DNA of 64,000 bases, from NCBI GenBank assembly GCA_003116875.1, contig BCKT01000003.1, forward strand, positions 1,249,185 through 1,313,184, given 5' to 3'. Source of the DNA: Takashimella koratensis. Lineage: Eukaryota > Basidiomycota > Tremellomycetes > Trichosporonales > Tetragoniomycetaceae. Both the position numbers and the translations under genes were made by a program. This document shows positions 37,625 to 49,229 of this stretch, piece by piece. A model generated the notes under the pieces. It had not been told where the DNA came from, searched no databases, and saw only the letters and a list, made by a program, of their open reading frames with translations. How positions within the stretch are numbered: the stretch's first letter is position 1; every line of letters starts with the position of its first letter.

Positions 37625-38366
37625 ATGGCTATCAAAGATACGGTCGCCACCAAGAACGCCGAGTACATCAAGACATTTGACAAGGGTCACCTCCCTCTTC
37701 CTCCTGGTAGGTCGGTGACCTGCTTCCCTCTGCTGACTCATGGTAAGGCAAGCAATACCTCGTAGTCACATGCATGGACGCGCGGATTGATCCCGCCGCG
37801 GCACTGGGGATTGAGCTGGGCGACGCGCATGTCATCCGAAACGCAGGAGGTTCAGTCAAGGATGCACTGAGGAGTATCATCATCTCTCAACAGCTTTTAG
37901 GGACCAAAGAGGTCCTTGTGGTCAAGCATACCGGTGAGCGCGGCATGGGGTCCAACGAACGGCGAGTATGGTGGAGGGATTTGCGTTTCAAGCTGACTTG
38001 TCTCACTGTGCTTGCCGATGAAGATTGCGGTATGACGACGTTTCAGTCCACCGACGCGCTGGATAAAGTCGAACAGGCGTTAGGATCTGAAGCCAAAGCC
38101 GAGCTAGGAAGCGGATACGATTTTCGCCCTTTCCCAAAGTGAGTGGCCGACTCCGCCACTCGTTTCTATCTACCCATAAGGGTGAAGACAGATATCTTCC
38201 AAGGTAGCGAGCTGTGGCTAATGATTTCTGCTCGTTGACCAGTGTGGAGGGAGCTGTGGAGGACGATCTCGCCTACCTGCGCAAGACCAAGCTCGTCGCT
38301 GATGACGTCGTCCTCAGCGGCTGGGTGTACGATGTGAAAACGGGCAAAGCTAGCCAGGTAGCTTGA
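37625..38366 (+). CDS. Beta-class carbonic anhydrase
   Basis: Converts CO2 to bicarbonate; small fungal beta-CAs supply bicarbonate to carboxylases. Start ATG 37625 (MAIKDTVATKNAEYI). Introns interrupt after LPLPPG, after VVKHT, and after FRPFP. The zinc site is visible: CMDARID (Cys, Asp-Arg dyad) and HTDCGM (His, Cys), separated by GDAHVIRNAGG. The protein ends GWVYDVKTGKASQVA, about 165 aa, so it belongs to the short beta-CA-like type rather than the longer Can2/Nce103 form. No targeting peptide is evident, suggesting the cytosol. Confidence 0.88.
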
Positions 38367-39011
38367 AAGGCATAGGAAGATGACGCAAAGTGTTCGGTGT
38401 TGTAGATCTACGCCCGCGAAGGGAGAGAACAAGGTGTACATACGTATAGGAGCTTATGCAGGAAAAAATGTGAAGAATAGAGAAATGGCAATCACGGATA
38501 GAAGCTCGTTGAGTTGACTCAGAGTGCACTGATATCATGCGACATTGGCATAAATCTATGAGAGTACAAAGGGATGAGAAACGCGGACGGTGTTACTGTA
38601 GACTTCCAATCGTATGTTACATTTTTTGAGTCGAGGGGAAGGCGGGAACCAGAGTCGGTGTGCGCCCCGCGCAGGAGAGTGATACAAAAGAAAACCCCCA
38701 AGGAAACCAATGCTAAACGGACGAAGAACGATGCGGGCGAAAAGTGAACCGTATGCAATGAGAGCTCTGGATGATGATGGAAGACGATACGGATGGCGTG
38801 GATGATGGGGTTGGCGCGCGGATGTAAGTCGATGAGGGCAATGAGAACGATGAGGGCGCTGTGAGAGATGAAAGGATGCGTTCGACGAGGAAGATGCGAC
38901 AAATGAGGAGGATAGGGTGCGGAGACGAGAGGACTCTACTGGGATATATAAGCAGGGACCGAATCCAGTTACTGGACACAACGCGTGGGCATACTCAGGG
39001 CGTGGTCTTCC
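38367..39011. other. Intergenic interval with TATA-like element and overlapping open frames
   Basis: 645 bp between carbonic anhydrase and the GTPase 3' ends. TATATAA at 38944-38950 can be read as a TATA box on either strand. Downstream of it on the minus strand three frames stay open for 88-141 codons, the best being 38902-38519 (hydrophobic segments ALIVLIALIDL and LALVSLGVFF). Simultaneous openness in three frames argues for composition bias, so no gene is called, but a short transcript here is possible. Confidence 0.4.
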
Positions 39012-40264
39012 TTAGAGGATGACACATTTCTTGCCCTTTGGTTTGGGTCGATACCGCGGTTGCTGATCTCGCCGGGTGATATCTAGCACCCGCATTTGCC
39101 GCACGATCGCTTCGAACACGGGCAGGATGTTGGTTGCTGTCCGCTGTCGGCGAGGCAAGGGGTCCGAATTGAAAGTGGCGGACGATAAGGAATCAGCCTA
39201 GGATTTGAGAGGAAACGGAGAGGGACCATTCAAAACTCACTGCAGAGGTCTCAATGTATGGGCATCCCCATCGTCGCCCAAGCTCTTCGCCTTCCCGGTA
39301 GTCGACTTCCCGGTGCTCGACGAGATCAGCTTTGTCTAGACATCCCATTGTGTCAGCTTGAACCGACAACTCTAGAGTGGCTGCGCCAGTCTTCTCGTCA
39401 CCATACACGGTAATATCACTCACTGCCGACAATCACCATCGGCACCCTCCACTCGTACGCGTTCTTTATCCGCAATATTCGCTCTCGCGTGCGGATCACC
39501 TCGTCGAGGGTATCGCGCTGGGCGAGACTGAAAGGTATTTGGCTTAGCCAGAAGTGTACGATCAAACGGCCATAGTGGAAAGTAGTAGCCAAAACAGAAT
39601 GGACGGAACTTACCTGAAGACGAGGATGAACGAGTCCGAGTCCCTCACAAAGACGTCGTTCAAAGAGAGGTACTGGTCGATGCCAGCTGGTGGGTACAAT
39701 TAACCATGCCGTTTGTCAGCATCCAAACCCAGCGAAATGGAGAGCAGACCGTTGACGGACCTACCAGTATCTAAGATTTCTAAAAGGCACGGCGTGCCAT
39801 CGACCGAAAATTGCTTTCGGTCTGTGAAAAGTTTGTGGTGATGGTCAGTGGCTGTACTTGCCTACAAGCCTATGAAGAAGCGCATAGCAAGAGGGGTAGC
39901 GCGTACAGGAGTCCTCGACTATGAATGGAGTGTCAGCGAGTCTCTTGTGGAACGGATCGACAAGCACGGGAGCGAAAGAGCGCAGGTGGGCATTGAGGAA
40001 GAGTCACATACTTGTCGGGTCGTACATCTCGAGGTAATTACCGTTGACGAAACGGATCGTCAAGGCTGACTTGCCCACGCCGCCCGAGCCCATCACTGCC
40101 GCCTAAAGACGTGAGCATGTGCCGAAAAGGGTGACCAAAGCCTGGGGTGGAGCGAGAGAGGACAAGGTCCGGGAGGGCATGCCGAGGCGAGGCTGGACAC
40201 CCCACGGGAAGGGGAAGCAAAGCGGGAGAGGAACAAGAGCCCAACACACCTGAAACACTCGCAT
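39012..40264 (-). CDS. Ras/Rap-family small GTPase with C-terminal CVIL
   Basis: Membrane-attached small GTPase nearest to Rap/Rsr1. Assembled from eight exons: 40264-40250 (MRVFQ), 40102-40012 (P-loop [22 protein letters not shown]), a 12-nt exon 39918-39907 completing TIEDSY in switch I, then [64 protein letters not shown] and YIETSA. G1, G2 Thr, DTAG, NKAD and SA motifs are present. The position equal to Ras Gln61 is Ile (DTAGIDQY; Rap proteins have Thr here). The C-terminus is basic, [12 protein letters not shown], a CAAX box whose final Leu predicts geranylgeranylation. About 215 aa. Exon phases all agree, which supports the model. Confidence 0.85.
39907..39918 (-). other. 12-nt microexon encoding part of switch I
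   Basis: Read on the minus strand, the exon TCGAGGACTCCT is preceded by TTCATAG and followed by GTACGC. With one leftover base upstream and two supplied downstream it gives Ile-Glu-Asp-Ser-Tyr after Pro-Thr. Without it the frame joins would lose the Ras-family TIEDSYRK motif. Confidence 0.8.
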
Positions 40265-41982
40265 CGTGGAGTGAGGGGGTGCGAGTGATGTCCCGGGGTG
40301 TGGGTGTGCGTTTTCCCGTTTACTCGCTTCTTTTTAACAAGAGGGGGGTGGGGCGAAGACGGGGGAGAAGAGCAGGTCCAGTTGATTGCGGTAAGGGGGA
40401 GAGGAGAGGAGGACAGGGGCGCGGCAGAGAGGAGTAGGGGGAGGGAGATTGGAGAGGGGAGGAGGGGCGGTGGTCAGCTCATCAAGGAGGACACAGGGGA
40501 TGCAAGGCGATGAAGAGGAGGGGGAAGAAGCAGGGGAGAGGAATATGGGGAACCGAGGGCCAGACCGAGAGGAATCGCTGCGTGGGTCGATGCGTGGGTA
40601 CAAGATGAGACAAGATGAGCGGAGAAAATCAGAGCTGTGAGATTGTGAGAGGGAGGAGCATGAGAAGATGAGGAGGAAATTCGAGCTGGGCGGTAGGTAG
40701 TGATGCGAGGTTCAAGCCTTCCGTCGCGTCACCGTCCTCGTCACCTGCGCCCCAGCTCGGGCGTCTTGAGAGTGCGAGTGAGAGTGAGGACGAACGGAGG
40801 GTGGCTTGAGGGATGGGTAGCAACGATCAATCATATGGGATCAGATCAAAGCGCAAAGTGAGCGCTCATATCGCGTTATGTCTTGATCCTTGCTCGTCCC
40901 TGCCTCTGCCCCTCTCCGTCTCTCTCCTTCTCCGTCTCTCTCCCTTCTCTCTCTGTCATAGCCATCGCGCACGGCCCCCTTGTTGTCCATTGGGGTTGTG
41001 CAACTCAAAACCCAGTAATTGAATAGAACGCGTAGAGTGAGTGGTGGGAAAGGATCAGGAACGGGCACGGTGATGGACGTAGACTTGGAGATGAACTTGA
41101 AATGAGGAGATGGGAGATGGCACAGGGGGAACGGAGATGTACAGCGAGCCGTGCGGTGGCTTGCAAGACACAGAGGGTGCGCTCGGGCCGCCAGACGCTG
41201 CATTTTAGATCCGGTGTAACTCTCTTCCACCATGATCATCAGTGGCGTCGAATCTAGCTTGCCGAGGGTTATATGACCGAGGATGCAGTCGATGGCACTG
41301 CGCAGATTAGGGCATAGTATCAATGATGGTGGGGAGAGCAACGGGGACAGACTATAGGCCGGCCGCCGGGAGTTGTGAGGAAGACAATACAGGTAGCAAG
41401 ACCCTCCGTCTCGTTTCGGAACGGGGAACACTCTCGACTCGCACTACCAACCTTAATCAAGGTTCTCAGGTTTAGAGTTGACAGCATGGTCGAGGTACTA
41501 CATGTAGCTGCTGCAGCTTGCTATCAAGCTGATCTCTGTCACCGATTCATACCTCGACCCCTCATCATGGCAAGCGCTACTAACACCACAACACCCTAAT
41601 ATCATGTCACCGCCTTCTCCGTCCCCTGGCGGATTGACACCAGCAACGTAAAGCGATAGCAACTAATCCCGCTAGTCATTGAGCATGCTTTGATGCAGCT
41701 TCGTGGTTCCCTACTACCCCCCAGCCATTGCACAGTGGAGGGGTCTGGATGGGGGGTGGGTGGGTATAGTGGGAAGCCTTGTGACCTGTGACACGAGACC
41801 CAGCTAGGGTGAGACGATGACGCGACAACGACGCCCCGTGAGCCGGCGGTTACTTGAGCGGCGGTCTTTTTAATCGAGATCTGACATTTGGTCCATTTGT
41901 TGACACCACCTCATCCTTCATCCTTCATCCTCTTCACCATCTATCCTACTTCACCGCCTCTACCCACCCCTACCTACCGCCC
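40265..41982. other. 1.7-kb intergenic interval, strand-asymmetric
   Basis: Upstream regions of the divergent GTPase and wax-synthase-like genes. 40330-40560 is a G/A-rich tract on the plus strand, and 40900-40965 a CTCTC-rich tract. A 196-codon minus-strand frame (41431-40841) covers part of the interval but is Ser/Pro/Arg-rich with no recognisable domain; I treat it as chance. No RNA gene was seen. Confidence 0.5.
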
Positions 41983-43555
41983 ATGTCGCTCTCGACCTTC
42001 CTGGTTTACCCTTTCGGCCCTTTAAACGCCCTTCACGCCCACGTCCTCGCCCACGCCGCCCCACTCACACTCACCAATTGGCCACTCTTCTTCGTTCTCC
42101 CTCTTGCTCCGCTGTACCCACAGGCGTACCTCTTGACCCTTTCGGGGACGCAAGTATGGCGAGCGGCTCTAGGGGTGTTAGGTCTTGGGCTGTTGCTGGT
42201 CTCATGGGCGTCCTATCGCTTTGAACGTGAGTATCCATCATCTGATGTTTACTTGTCACCCATTAACACCAAACTCAGAACCACACTTCAACGCATTCAA
42301 CAACGGGTCCACGATCGCCCTCTTCCACCTTGCCTTCAAATACATTGAATTCTCCCTCCTCTCTGAACCCGTAAGAGACCCTTACATGCCTTTCCGACCA
42401 CGCTGGCTGTCCGCTTTCGACCTCTGCATCAACTCTCGCATGGTAGGACTCGGTTCCGTCGGTCTGGACCGGATCAAATCAATTTCTACACCTGCTCCTT
42501 CTGCTGCGCCGACTCCACGCCCATCATCTCCTCTTCCTCCCCAATCCGCGCAATCACCCGCCGCACCCCCCACCGCATCAAGCAAGCTCCTCCAAGTGCC
42601 CCTGACGACCACGGACGGCGACGCGACCACGATCATTCAACAACAGCGGTTCCTTCCTCCCTTCCCTACCGTGCGCCGTTCCCGCTCCTCCGCGACGCTT
42701 CGCCACCTCCTCCACGCGCTTACCCACTATATCACCGTCGACACCTTGCTCAACCTTTTACACGCTGTGGGACCCGATACGATCGGGCGGACCGGCGGGA
42801 TCCCCAATGCTCTGCACACGTTTGTGACGACTACTCGGTTCACGCTGTTCCCGCACACACCGGCCGCATGGAACGTCCCCCCGCTAGTCGTCGCGCTGAT
42901 AGCAGAGCTCTGTGTTCCCGTTGTTATCTGGCAATCTATGAGTGCCGGGTACCACGTCTTTGCGCTCCTCGGGGTCGGGTCAGGAGTGTACGAGGTTTCA
43001 GCATGGGAGGTGGACCTGTACGATGCACCGTGGAAGGCGGATAGTATTCTTGATCTCTGGGGTAGACGATGGCACCAGCTCTTCCGTGTAAGTCTCGCCC
43101 CTACCACGAACCACACAACCATCCATATCTCTGTTTTGCTGATAAATCTCTAGCACCAATTCGTCGTCATGTCCTCCGCCCTTCTTCGCCTCTTCCACCT
43201 ACCCTCCACCTCCATTCTCATACTTCCTCTCATCTTCCTCTTCTCGGGTCTTCTCCACGCGACCGGCGAACTCTCCATGGTCCCTGTCCCCGATCCGATC
43301 GCGCTCACGCTTTTTTTCCTACTCTCGGGTGTCGGCGGGGCGGTCGAGGTCGCGTTCAAGAAAATCACGGGGCGGCGTGTCGCCGGAGGTTGGGGGAGAG
43401 CGTGGACTTGGGTGTATATGTTGACGATAGGGCGGATCGCGACGGACGCTTGGTTGGACGCAGGAGTGGGCAGCTGTTACCTCCTCCCAGACCATGGGCC
43501 TGGAGAGTACGTCGCGGGTTGGTTGATGGCGACGATGGAGATTAAGCGCGTGTAA
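41983..43555 (+). CDS. Wax-synthase-like membrane O-acyltransferase
   Basis: Belongs to the wax synthase / long-chain-alcohol O-acyltransferase family (MBOAT-like), which in fungi acylates alcohols, sterol-like or secondary-metabolite hydroxyls at the ER. Start ATG 41983 (MSLSTFLVYPFGP); an upstream in-frame ATG at 41854 also exists. Features: several membrane segments (GVLGLGLLLVSWASYRF), a Pro/Ser-rich loop, RHLLHALTHYITVDTLLNLL, then the family motif DLWGRRWHQLFRHQF after removal of an intron at about 43088-43153. The conserved His follows in FLFSGLLHATGE. About 470 aa. The substrate cannot be told from sequence. An extra C-terminal exon beyond the stop is conceivable because the last codons contain GTGTAAGT. 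Confidence 0.78.
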
Positions 43556-44207
43556 GTGGATGTTATGGAAGTTTGGAAAGTGGCTTGGATCAAGACACGT
43601 AGAATCCAGCATTGGTTCTATTATCTTCACTGTTTATGACTTGGCTTTCCAGAGCGTTGGGCTCAGCCCTACTGTATATTGCATTACTCCAAACCATTCT
43701 GCACATAGCATCGTTACCCATCACGATTATCGTCATGTCACTAGCTCACGCGCATGAAACATTCAGAGCTCAGATCGCTCAGAGACAGACACGAACTTGC
43801 CAACAATGAACTCTCACTGATGACATTACACCCAGTCTGTCATCGCTCACACCTTGCCATTACCCCAACTCTGACACTACCCCTTGCCTAGACCATACCT
43901 CAACAACGCGATCGAGATCGTCAAGACCATTAAGACCACCGGGACGAGAAAAAACCATGTATACACTCTGTCCTACCGTGATACACACGAACACGTGCCT
44001 ACCCTCCAGTCTTCGCTTCCTGTCCTCTCTCGTCAGATCAAAACTCGTCGGCTCGGAGACCTTTCCGCATTCTGAAGTAGTATCAGTGACTGACCCTCGA
44101 TCCCTATTTCGCTTTATTTCACTCAGTGACTCACTTGTATTCTACAACGTCAACAAAGCACATCAAAGACGCATCCAAAATCAGCACAGATCACTTCCTT
44201 TCGTCTC
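43556..44207. other. Convergent 3' interval, no gene seen
   Basis: 652 bp between the stops of the wax-synthase-like and EF-hand genes; A/T content is higher than in neighbouring coding DNA. Open frames are short and overlapping. Confidence 0.5.
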
Positions 44208-45794
44208 TCAAGAGGGACTGGACTCACTATACGGTGTCCCCGCTCTCAGCCTCTCTTCGGGACTCCTCGGTCGACCGTGCATATCGTACGGTCCCAACCT
44301 GTCTGCATTCTCCTTGGCCGCATCCCACTCTGCTTTCCCTGCACTCGCGCCTACGCGTTGGATCCGATTCGGCTGCGCGCCGGGGTTCGCCCGTTCCATT
44401 CTGGGTGGGGGAGGGGGCGCTTCGTCCCCGGCGTGGAACTCGACTTGGTCACCGCTTCCACCACCGGTCGCAAGACCACCCTCAGCGGCGGCTTGATCCT
44501 CGGGCGGACCCTCTCCTGGGGCGTGGGCGTGCATGTCCAGTGGGTCCTCGATGACGTGGTCTTTGGTCAGATCGGCGTTATCGTCGAGACCCTCGAAGAT
44601 ACGCTCGCGAGCGTCCTCCTCGTCCTCAATGTGCTGGTGGTCTGTGGAATGTTAGAATCAGACCTGGAGAGGATGCTAGATAGCTCACGTTTGAAGTGTT
44701 CAATATCTGCAGAGAAGTCAGTTGTTGCCTTTAACCGAAGGTAGCCTTACTCACCCTCGGGGTGGATGTACGACTCCTCGGTCTGCGTCTCTGGAGTCGA
44801 GTGGTACAGCTAAATCATGAATTGAGTCAGTTCAATCTCTCTTCTCTTCGACCGCTTCTGTTCAAACTTCAAGCCCAACGAACCTCCTCGTGATGCAGGA
44901 AGCTAGAAGTTGAGCGTCAGCACAGGTGTCAACGTCATCCAACGCCGATCACTGAATGATGGGACCAACTCACTACTCGGACTCCTCGTCGTAGTGGTGG
45001 CCTAGACCCTTGTAGCCAACGAATCGGGGGAGACCTTCTTTCCCACCTGCTTCAAACTCTGCCAACGAGACTTTGTCTATGACAGATATTGTCAGCGTCG
45101 AGTATTACGAATGATGTAATGCTTGGAGGCCGAATGATCCCCACGCAGTCTGCGTCCTCCATGACCTCCCGACGAGCCCTCTCTCTTCCCCACATTGCAC
45201 TTCCCCCCAGCCCAGCACAACATCTCTCCCTTCCCGCGACTAGACTTACCGTCCTTGTCCGTGTCTAACCTCTCGAGCACCTTGTTCACAATCATCTCTG
45301 TCCTCCCTTCAACTAAATCTTCATGCGGGATGTGGTCCTTTACTGAATGATGATGCAGTCCATAGACTGCCGCGATCTCTGCGCGGTCCCAGAACCCGTC
45401 CATGTCGAGATCGTGCAGCTTGAAGAAAGAGGGAAGGTCGAAGCTGTCGATATGGTGTTCGGTTTGCATCTGCGGGGCGGGCCGTGCGTGTCAGCGGGGC
45501 GGAGGGTTGATGGTTGATGGAGAAGGTGAGAGGGCGGTCGATCGTGATTGAAGTGAAAGAGGGGTGCACTTCAATGGAGACGGCGGAGACGGTGAGGTAG
45601 GAATAGCGGGCAGGAGGTGAGAGAGGGAGGGGGAAGTAATGAGGTGGAGACGATGAGGGTTTATATCTCATATGACATACGTGTTTCTCCGCGTAAGAAA
45701 GAGTATCGTCGTCTGTGAGGTCAAAGCTGTGGTCGCCATGGGCCAAGGCGATCCCAACGAGCAGCAAGACGGCCGCTACGGATCTTGGCGGCAT
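44208..45794 (-). CDS. Secreted/ER EF-hand protein, Ssp120/nucleobindin-like
   Basis: Start ATG 45794 with a clear signal peptide (MPPRSVAAVLLLVGIALAHG). Exons then give HHIDSFDLPSFFKLHDLDMD with the EF-hand loop DLDMDGFWDRAE, a second loop DTDKDGKVSLAEFE, then GLPRFVGYKGLGHHYD and a His/Glu-rich segment. This HH(x)3FD..FF.LHD.D arrangement resembles nucleobindin and yeast Ssp120, a cargo-receptor partner in ER-Golgi transport. The C-terminal 110 residues are Pro/Ala/Gly-rich and end SESSPS, without an HDEL signal. At least seven exons, some very short (for example the HFK segment). Calcium binding is likely from the loops; the partner is inference. Confidence 0.8.
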
Positions 45795-46088
45795 GGTGAG
45801 TGGTTTCGGGTGCGTAGAATGGGTAGTGATGTTGGAAATGGGGAGATGGGGAGATGGGAAAGTGAGAAATCGAGGACACGGACGCAACCCGCGCCGACGT
45901 GTGGATCACAGCGCCCTAGTGCCGCGTGATTACGTATTTTGTAATACATACCCCGCACTCCAGACCCTGAGAGGTCATGAGATTACCCCGCAAACAGCAA
46001 CTGAAAATCGATGAGTCAACCGATCAACTACAGACTGCTGTTGACTCGGCGACATCGTCTGACACTCTCACCACAACTACAACCACCG
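45795..46088. promoter_or_regulatory. Divergent promoter between EF-hand and AlkB-GRF genes
   Basis: 294 bp between the start codons. The CGTATTTTGTAATACATA segment at about 45931-45948 is a short imperfect palindrome, T/A-rich relative to the surroundings. No factor site is assigned. Confidence 0.4.
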
Positions 46089-48477
46089 ATGGGTCATGCA
46101 GATAAGGACACCCTCCTCGCGACGCTGGTATCGCTTCTTGAGCCGGCATCGTTCCCGCAGGAGCTGTACATTGCCTCCCTCGAACGAGCAAAGTGGGACG
46201 TCGCTGCCGCCGCTGAGGATCTGTTATTACGCGGCGAAGGAGAGGAGGCGGGGAGCAGTAGTAGTGCGGCCCGTGGGGTAGATGGGTTTGATGGAGGGGA
46301 GAGAAAGTTGAAGAAGAGAAAGGTGACGGAGGGTGGGCTTAGGAGCTGGTTGAGTATAGGGCGGGAGAGCAGGGCGGAGAGCAAGGGAAAAGGCAAGAGG
46401 ATAGTCGAGAGGGAGGACAGCGGGCAAAGAACAAGAAACGATGGCGACGAGGTAGTGCAAGAGTCGACGCAAATACCGGTCGCTCCTACCGACATCTCGA
46501 ACTCGAGCAAACACTACGAATCTAATGCCAACTTCCAACCCCGTCGCCCGAACCTCTCCCCAACCAAACGCCCCCTCGTTTCCCTCTCGACCCTCCTTCG
46601 TCCTCCCGACTCCTCCTCAACTCCCTCCTCCATCAAATCCCTCCCCCGACTCAAATCCAAGCCCCTCCCTGCCCTCTTGCTCACACCCACTACCCTCCCC
46701 TCCCATGCTCTCCCGTTGGCACTCCTTCGGTCCCCGCTCGACCCGCCCTTCGCATCCGCCCTGTACCTCACCATGATGCGCGAGTCCGAGAAATGGGAGA
46801 AGAACAGATGGTACCTTGCCGGCCGTATGGTCGAGAGTGGACATACCATGGCGAGTTATGCAAGGAAGAATGGAGGGTATGGGGGAAGACTAGGGGTGAG
46901 ATATTTTTACTCTGGGAATGAGTACGATGTGAATGTGAGTAGACACGGGATGGGGTTGGGATGTAGGGAAGAGAAGGGAAAGGAAAGGGCTGAAGAGGTA
47001 TAAGGAGTACCCAGAGATGTTGGCGCGCGCAGCCGAGATGGTCGAAGTTGCTGTTAACGAACACCTCGATCGGTCGCCTCGATACCCACTCGAGTGGAAG
47101 GGACGATGGCGGGCGAACGTCTGTGGCGCGAACCGATACGATGGGGCAGCTTCTAGGTGAGTAACGTGATGTGGTCTTAAGGTCAAGGGGTGAAGGGTGG
47201 ACTGAAATTGGAATGGGTACTGATTACCATGTGTTCAGCGTCGGATGGCACGCGGATCAGTTGACATGTGAGTGGTTTAAACAGACTCCTCGTCTTGTGC
47301 CCTCTCTCTAGCTTCTCCCCACGTAATCTGCACAAGATTTGACGCAACTCCGTAGACCTCGGACCTTATGCTACCATCGCATCTCTTTCCCTCGGCACCC
47401 CGAGAGCCTTTCGTGTTCGTCAAACGGCTGCAGCAGACGACGACCCCAGTCAACAGATCAGGACGTACGAGATCAATTTGGGTCATAATAGTTTATGCCT
47501 GATGACAGCGGGTTGTCAAGAGCGATTCAAGCATACGTGAGTCGTTGATACCTCCGCCATGTTTTGGGTAGAGGAAAAAGAACTAAAGGGCTGAGCTGAC
47601 GAGATGGTGTAGTGTACCTCCGCAGAAAGCGTTGGACTTGTTTCGACCAGCATGGGACGAGGCTATGCAACCTATCGCTCCTGAGAACCAAAAGGCATCT
47701 ACATCAAGAATCAACATTACGTTCAGGTACGCCAGAGTCTCGTAAATTGTGTATCATTGCTCTCATTGAAAGTGATGCTGACGCCGACCAGGTTTTATCG
47801 TGAAGGTGAAGCCAAAGCGTATAGAAGCGACAGTCAGGTAACTGATAGCCTCTGTAGATTTCCACCCGGACCCGCAACAAGGGCCTTTTGGACTCCGACA
47901 AGGGACCCCAATCTGCAAATGTGGTATCCCCACGTGAGTACAATCACGACTTGTCCATAACTCATGGTGGCAAAGTGACTCATTATTGACATATTATAAA
48001 TAACTGTACAGGTTGCTACGAGCGGACCAGAAAGCAAAAGCCCGATCACGGCTCGAGGGCGGGAAGAAAGTGCACCACGAGGCCGAGGTGGATGAGTCGG
48101 CGACGCAGCGAGAAGTCGAAGAGGATTTGCGCAAAGACGATGAGCTCGACGATTCGTCTCGAAAACGACAATCCATCGAGGACGACACGGTTGTGGATGA
48201 CGCCAAAGTAAACGGGGTGAAGGCAATCGAGACCGAGGCAAGTGAAGAGCAGTCGAAAACGGGCCCACCGGTGCAGTTGGTCGACGATGACATGGCTTAC
48301 TTCTGGCAATGCCAAAGCCCTGCGCAGACTGGCGACATGAAGGGATGCGGGTTCTTCCGACTCCTCGATATGCGCGCCGAGGGAAGGGGTCCGTGTGTAA
48401 GTTGGTAACGTCGGCCGGGTGGGGTGGTTACTTGTCTTGAACGATGCTTTAAGGGAGCAGAATCGATCCGGACCTAG
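46089..48477 (+). CDS. CUE-AlkB (2OG-Fe(II) dioxygenase)-GRF zinc finger protein
   Basis: Start ATG 46089 (MGHADKDTLLATL); ATG 46011 in frame would add 26 residues. Residues 1-50 look like a CUE/UBA ubiquitin-binding helix bundle (LLEPASFPQELYIASLERAK). A disordered basic/Ser-rich linker follows. The AlkB fold starts near WYLAGRMVESGHTM and shows NRYDGAASSVGWHADQLTYLGP (Fe ligands His and Asp), ASLSLGTPRAFRVR, RFKHTVPP (third His ligand) and RINITFRFYR (2OG-binding Arg). The C-terminus has CKCGIP and, about 85 residues later, FWQCQSP and GCGFFRLLD, i.e. a GRF zinc finger with an acidic insertion. A last intron (48397-48453) gives the end GPCGAESIRT; without it the frame stops at 48408. Likely role: oxidative demethylation repair or nucleic-acid demethylation; substrate unknown. 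Confidence 0.82.
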
Positions 48478-48680
48478 CCGATATGGATGTTGCGTCGTAT
48501 CTGTAAATTGCATGTACCGTTTGACATACCCCGAGTTGTATGCGGTAGTGTGAGTTGGTATGAGAGGAAGTAAATGGTGTCGTCAAGGTCGTTATGAGTC
48601 GAAGGCGTCGCTGGGAAGGACAAGAGTTGGGCGGCCAAAGCAGCAGAGAGGGAGGTTGCAGGATACTGATTTCACTCCAA

Positions 48681-49229
48681 TCACTCGTCGTCGCTGTCCT
48701 CCTCTTCCTCTTCCTCATCTTCCTGCTCCTTGTCCTCGCCCATATCATCCTCGTTATCCGGCTCATCATCGTCGTCTTCTTCCACATCCCCATATTCGAT
48801 ATCTCCTTTATCGTCCATCTCCGGAACATCATCAAACCCAACTGCACCTTCCTCCACCTCGCCTTCTCCTTGCCCTTCTCCTTCTCCTAAACCTTCCACC
48901 AATCCCTCCAGTCCTCCTTCCGCATTTGCCTCACCACCCTTCTCCAATTCTTTCTCCAACTCTTTCTCTTTTCTCAACCGCCTCCTCTCCGCCCTGGCCT
49001 CTGCGCGGGCGGCGACACGTTCCGCTTCCCTTCGACGTTCTTCAGACGGTTCGATCGCACCGACTTCAACACCAAGCGCATCGGTGAGTCGTTCCAGCTG
49101 CGTCCGGTGCGGAGAGGGAGCGAGGTGTTGGAGAAAAGTCTGGAGGTGGAGGAACGCAGAGGAAGGGGGTAGTTTCTGGGGCGGTGAGAGGGAGTGGATG
49201 AGTGGTGGGGCGGAGAGGTGTTTGTCCAT
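48681..49229 (-). CDS. Unrecognised protein with acidic C-terminal tail
   Basis: Single exon from ATG 49229 (MDKHLSAPPLIHSLSPP) to 48681, 182 aa. A short possibly globular N-terminus (SSAFLHLQTFLQHLAPSPHR, LERLTDALGVEVGAIE) is followed by a basic, helical Ala/Arg/Glu coiled segment and a C-terminal 60 residues that are almost only Asp/Glu with Gly, ending EEDSDDE. Such tails occur in nucleolar and histone-chaperone-type proteins, but no family is recognised and no function is claimed. Convergent with the AlkB-GRF gene (204 bp apart) and divergent from CDK1. Confidence 0.65.
   Translation of the reverse strand: MDKHLSAPPLIHSLSPPQKLPPSSAFLHLQTFLQHLAPSPHRTQLERLTDALGVEVGAIEPSEERRREAERVAARAEARAERRRLRKEKELEKELEKGGEANAEGGLEGLVEGLGEGEGQGEGEVEEGAVGFDDVPEMDDKGDIEYGDVEEDDDDEPDNEDDMGEDKEQEDEEEEEEDSDDE

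Noticed and set aside
38519..38981. Small membrane-protein gene downstream of a TATATAA element
   Set aside because: Three overlapping frames on one strand are open for 88-141 codons, and no splice or family support; left as a possibility only.
40640..40740. Possible tRNA gene (GGTTCAAGCC B-box-like sequence)
   Set aside because: No A box at the right distance and no cloverleaf or acceptor-stem complementarity.
40841..41431. 196-codon minus-strand frame in the GTPase upstream region
   Set aside because: Low-complexity, Arg/Ser-rich, no domain and no intron signals; overlaps C/T-rich promoter DNA.
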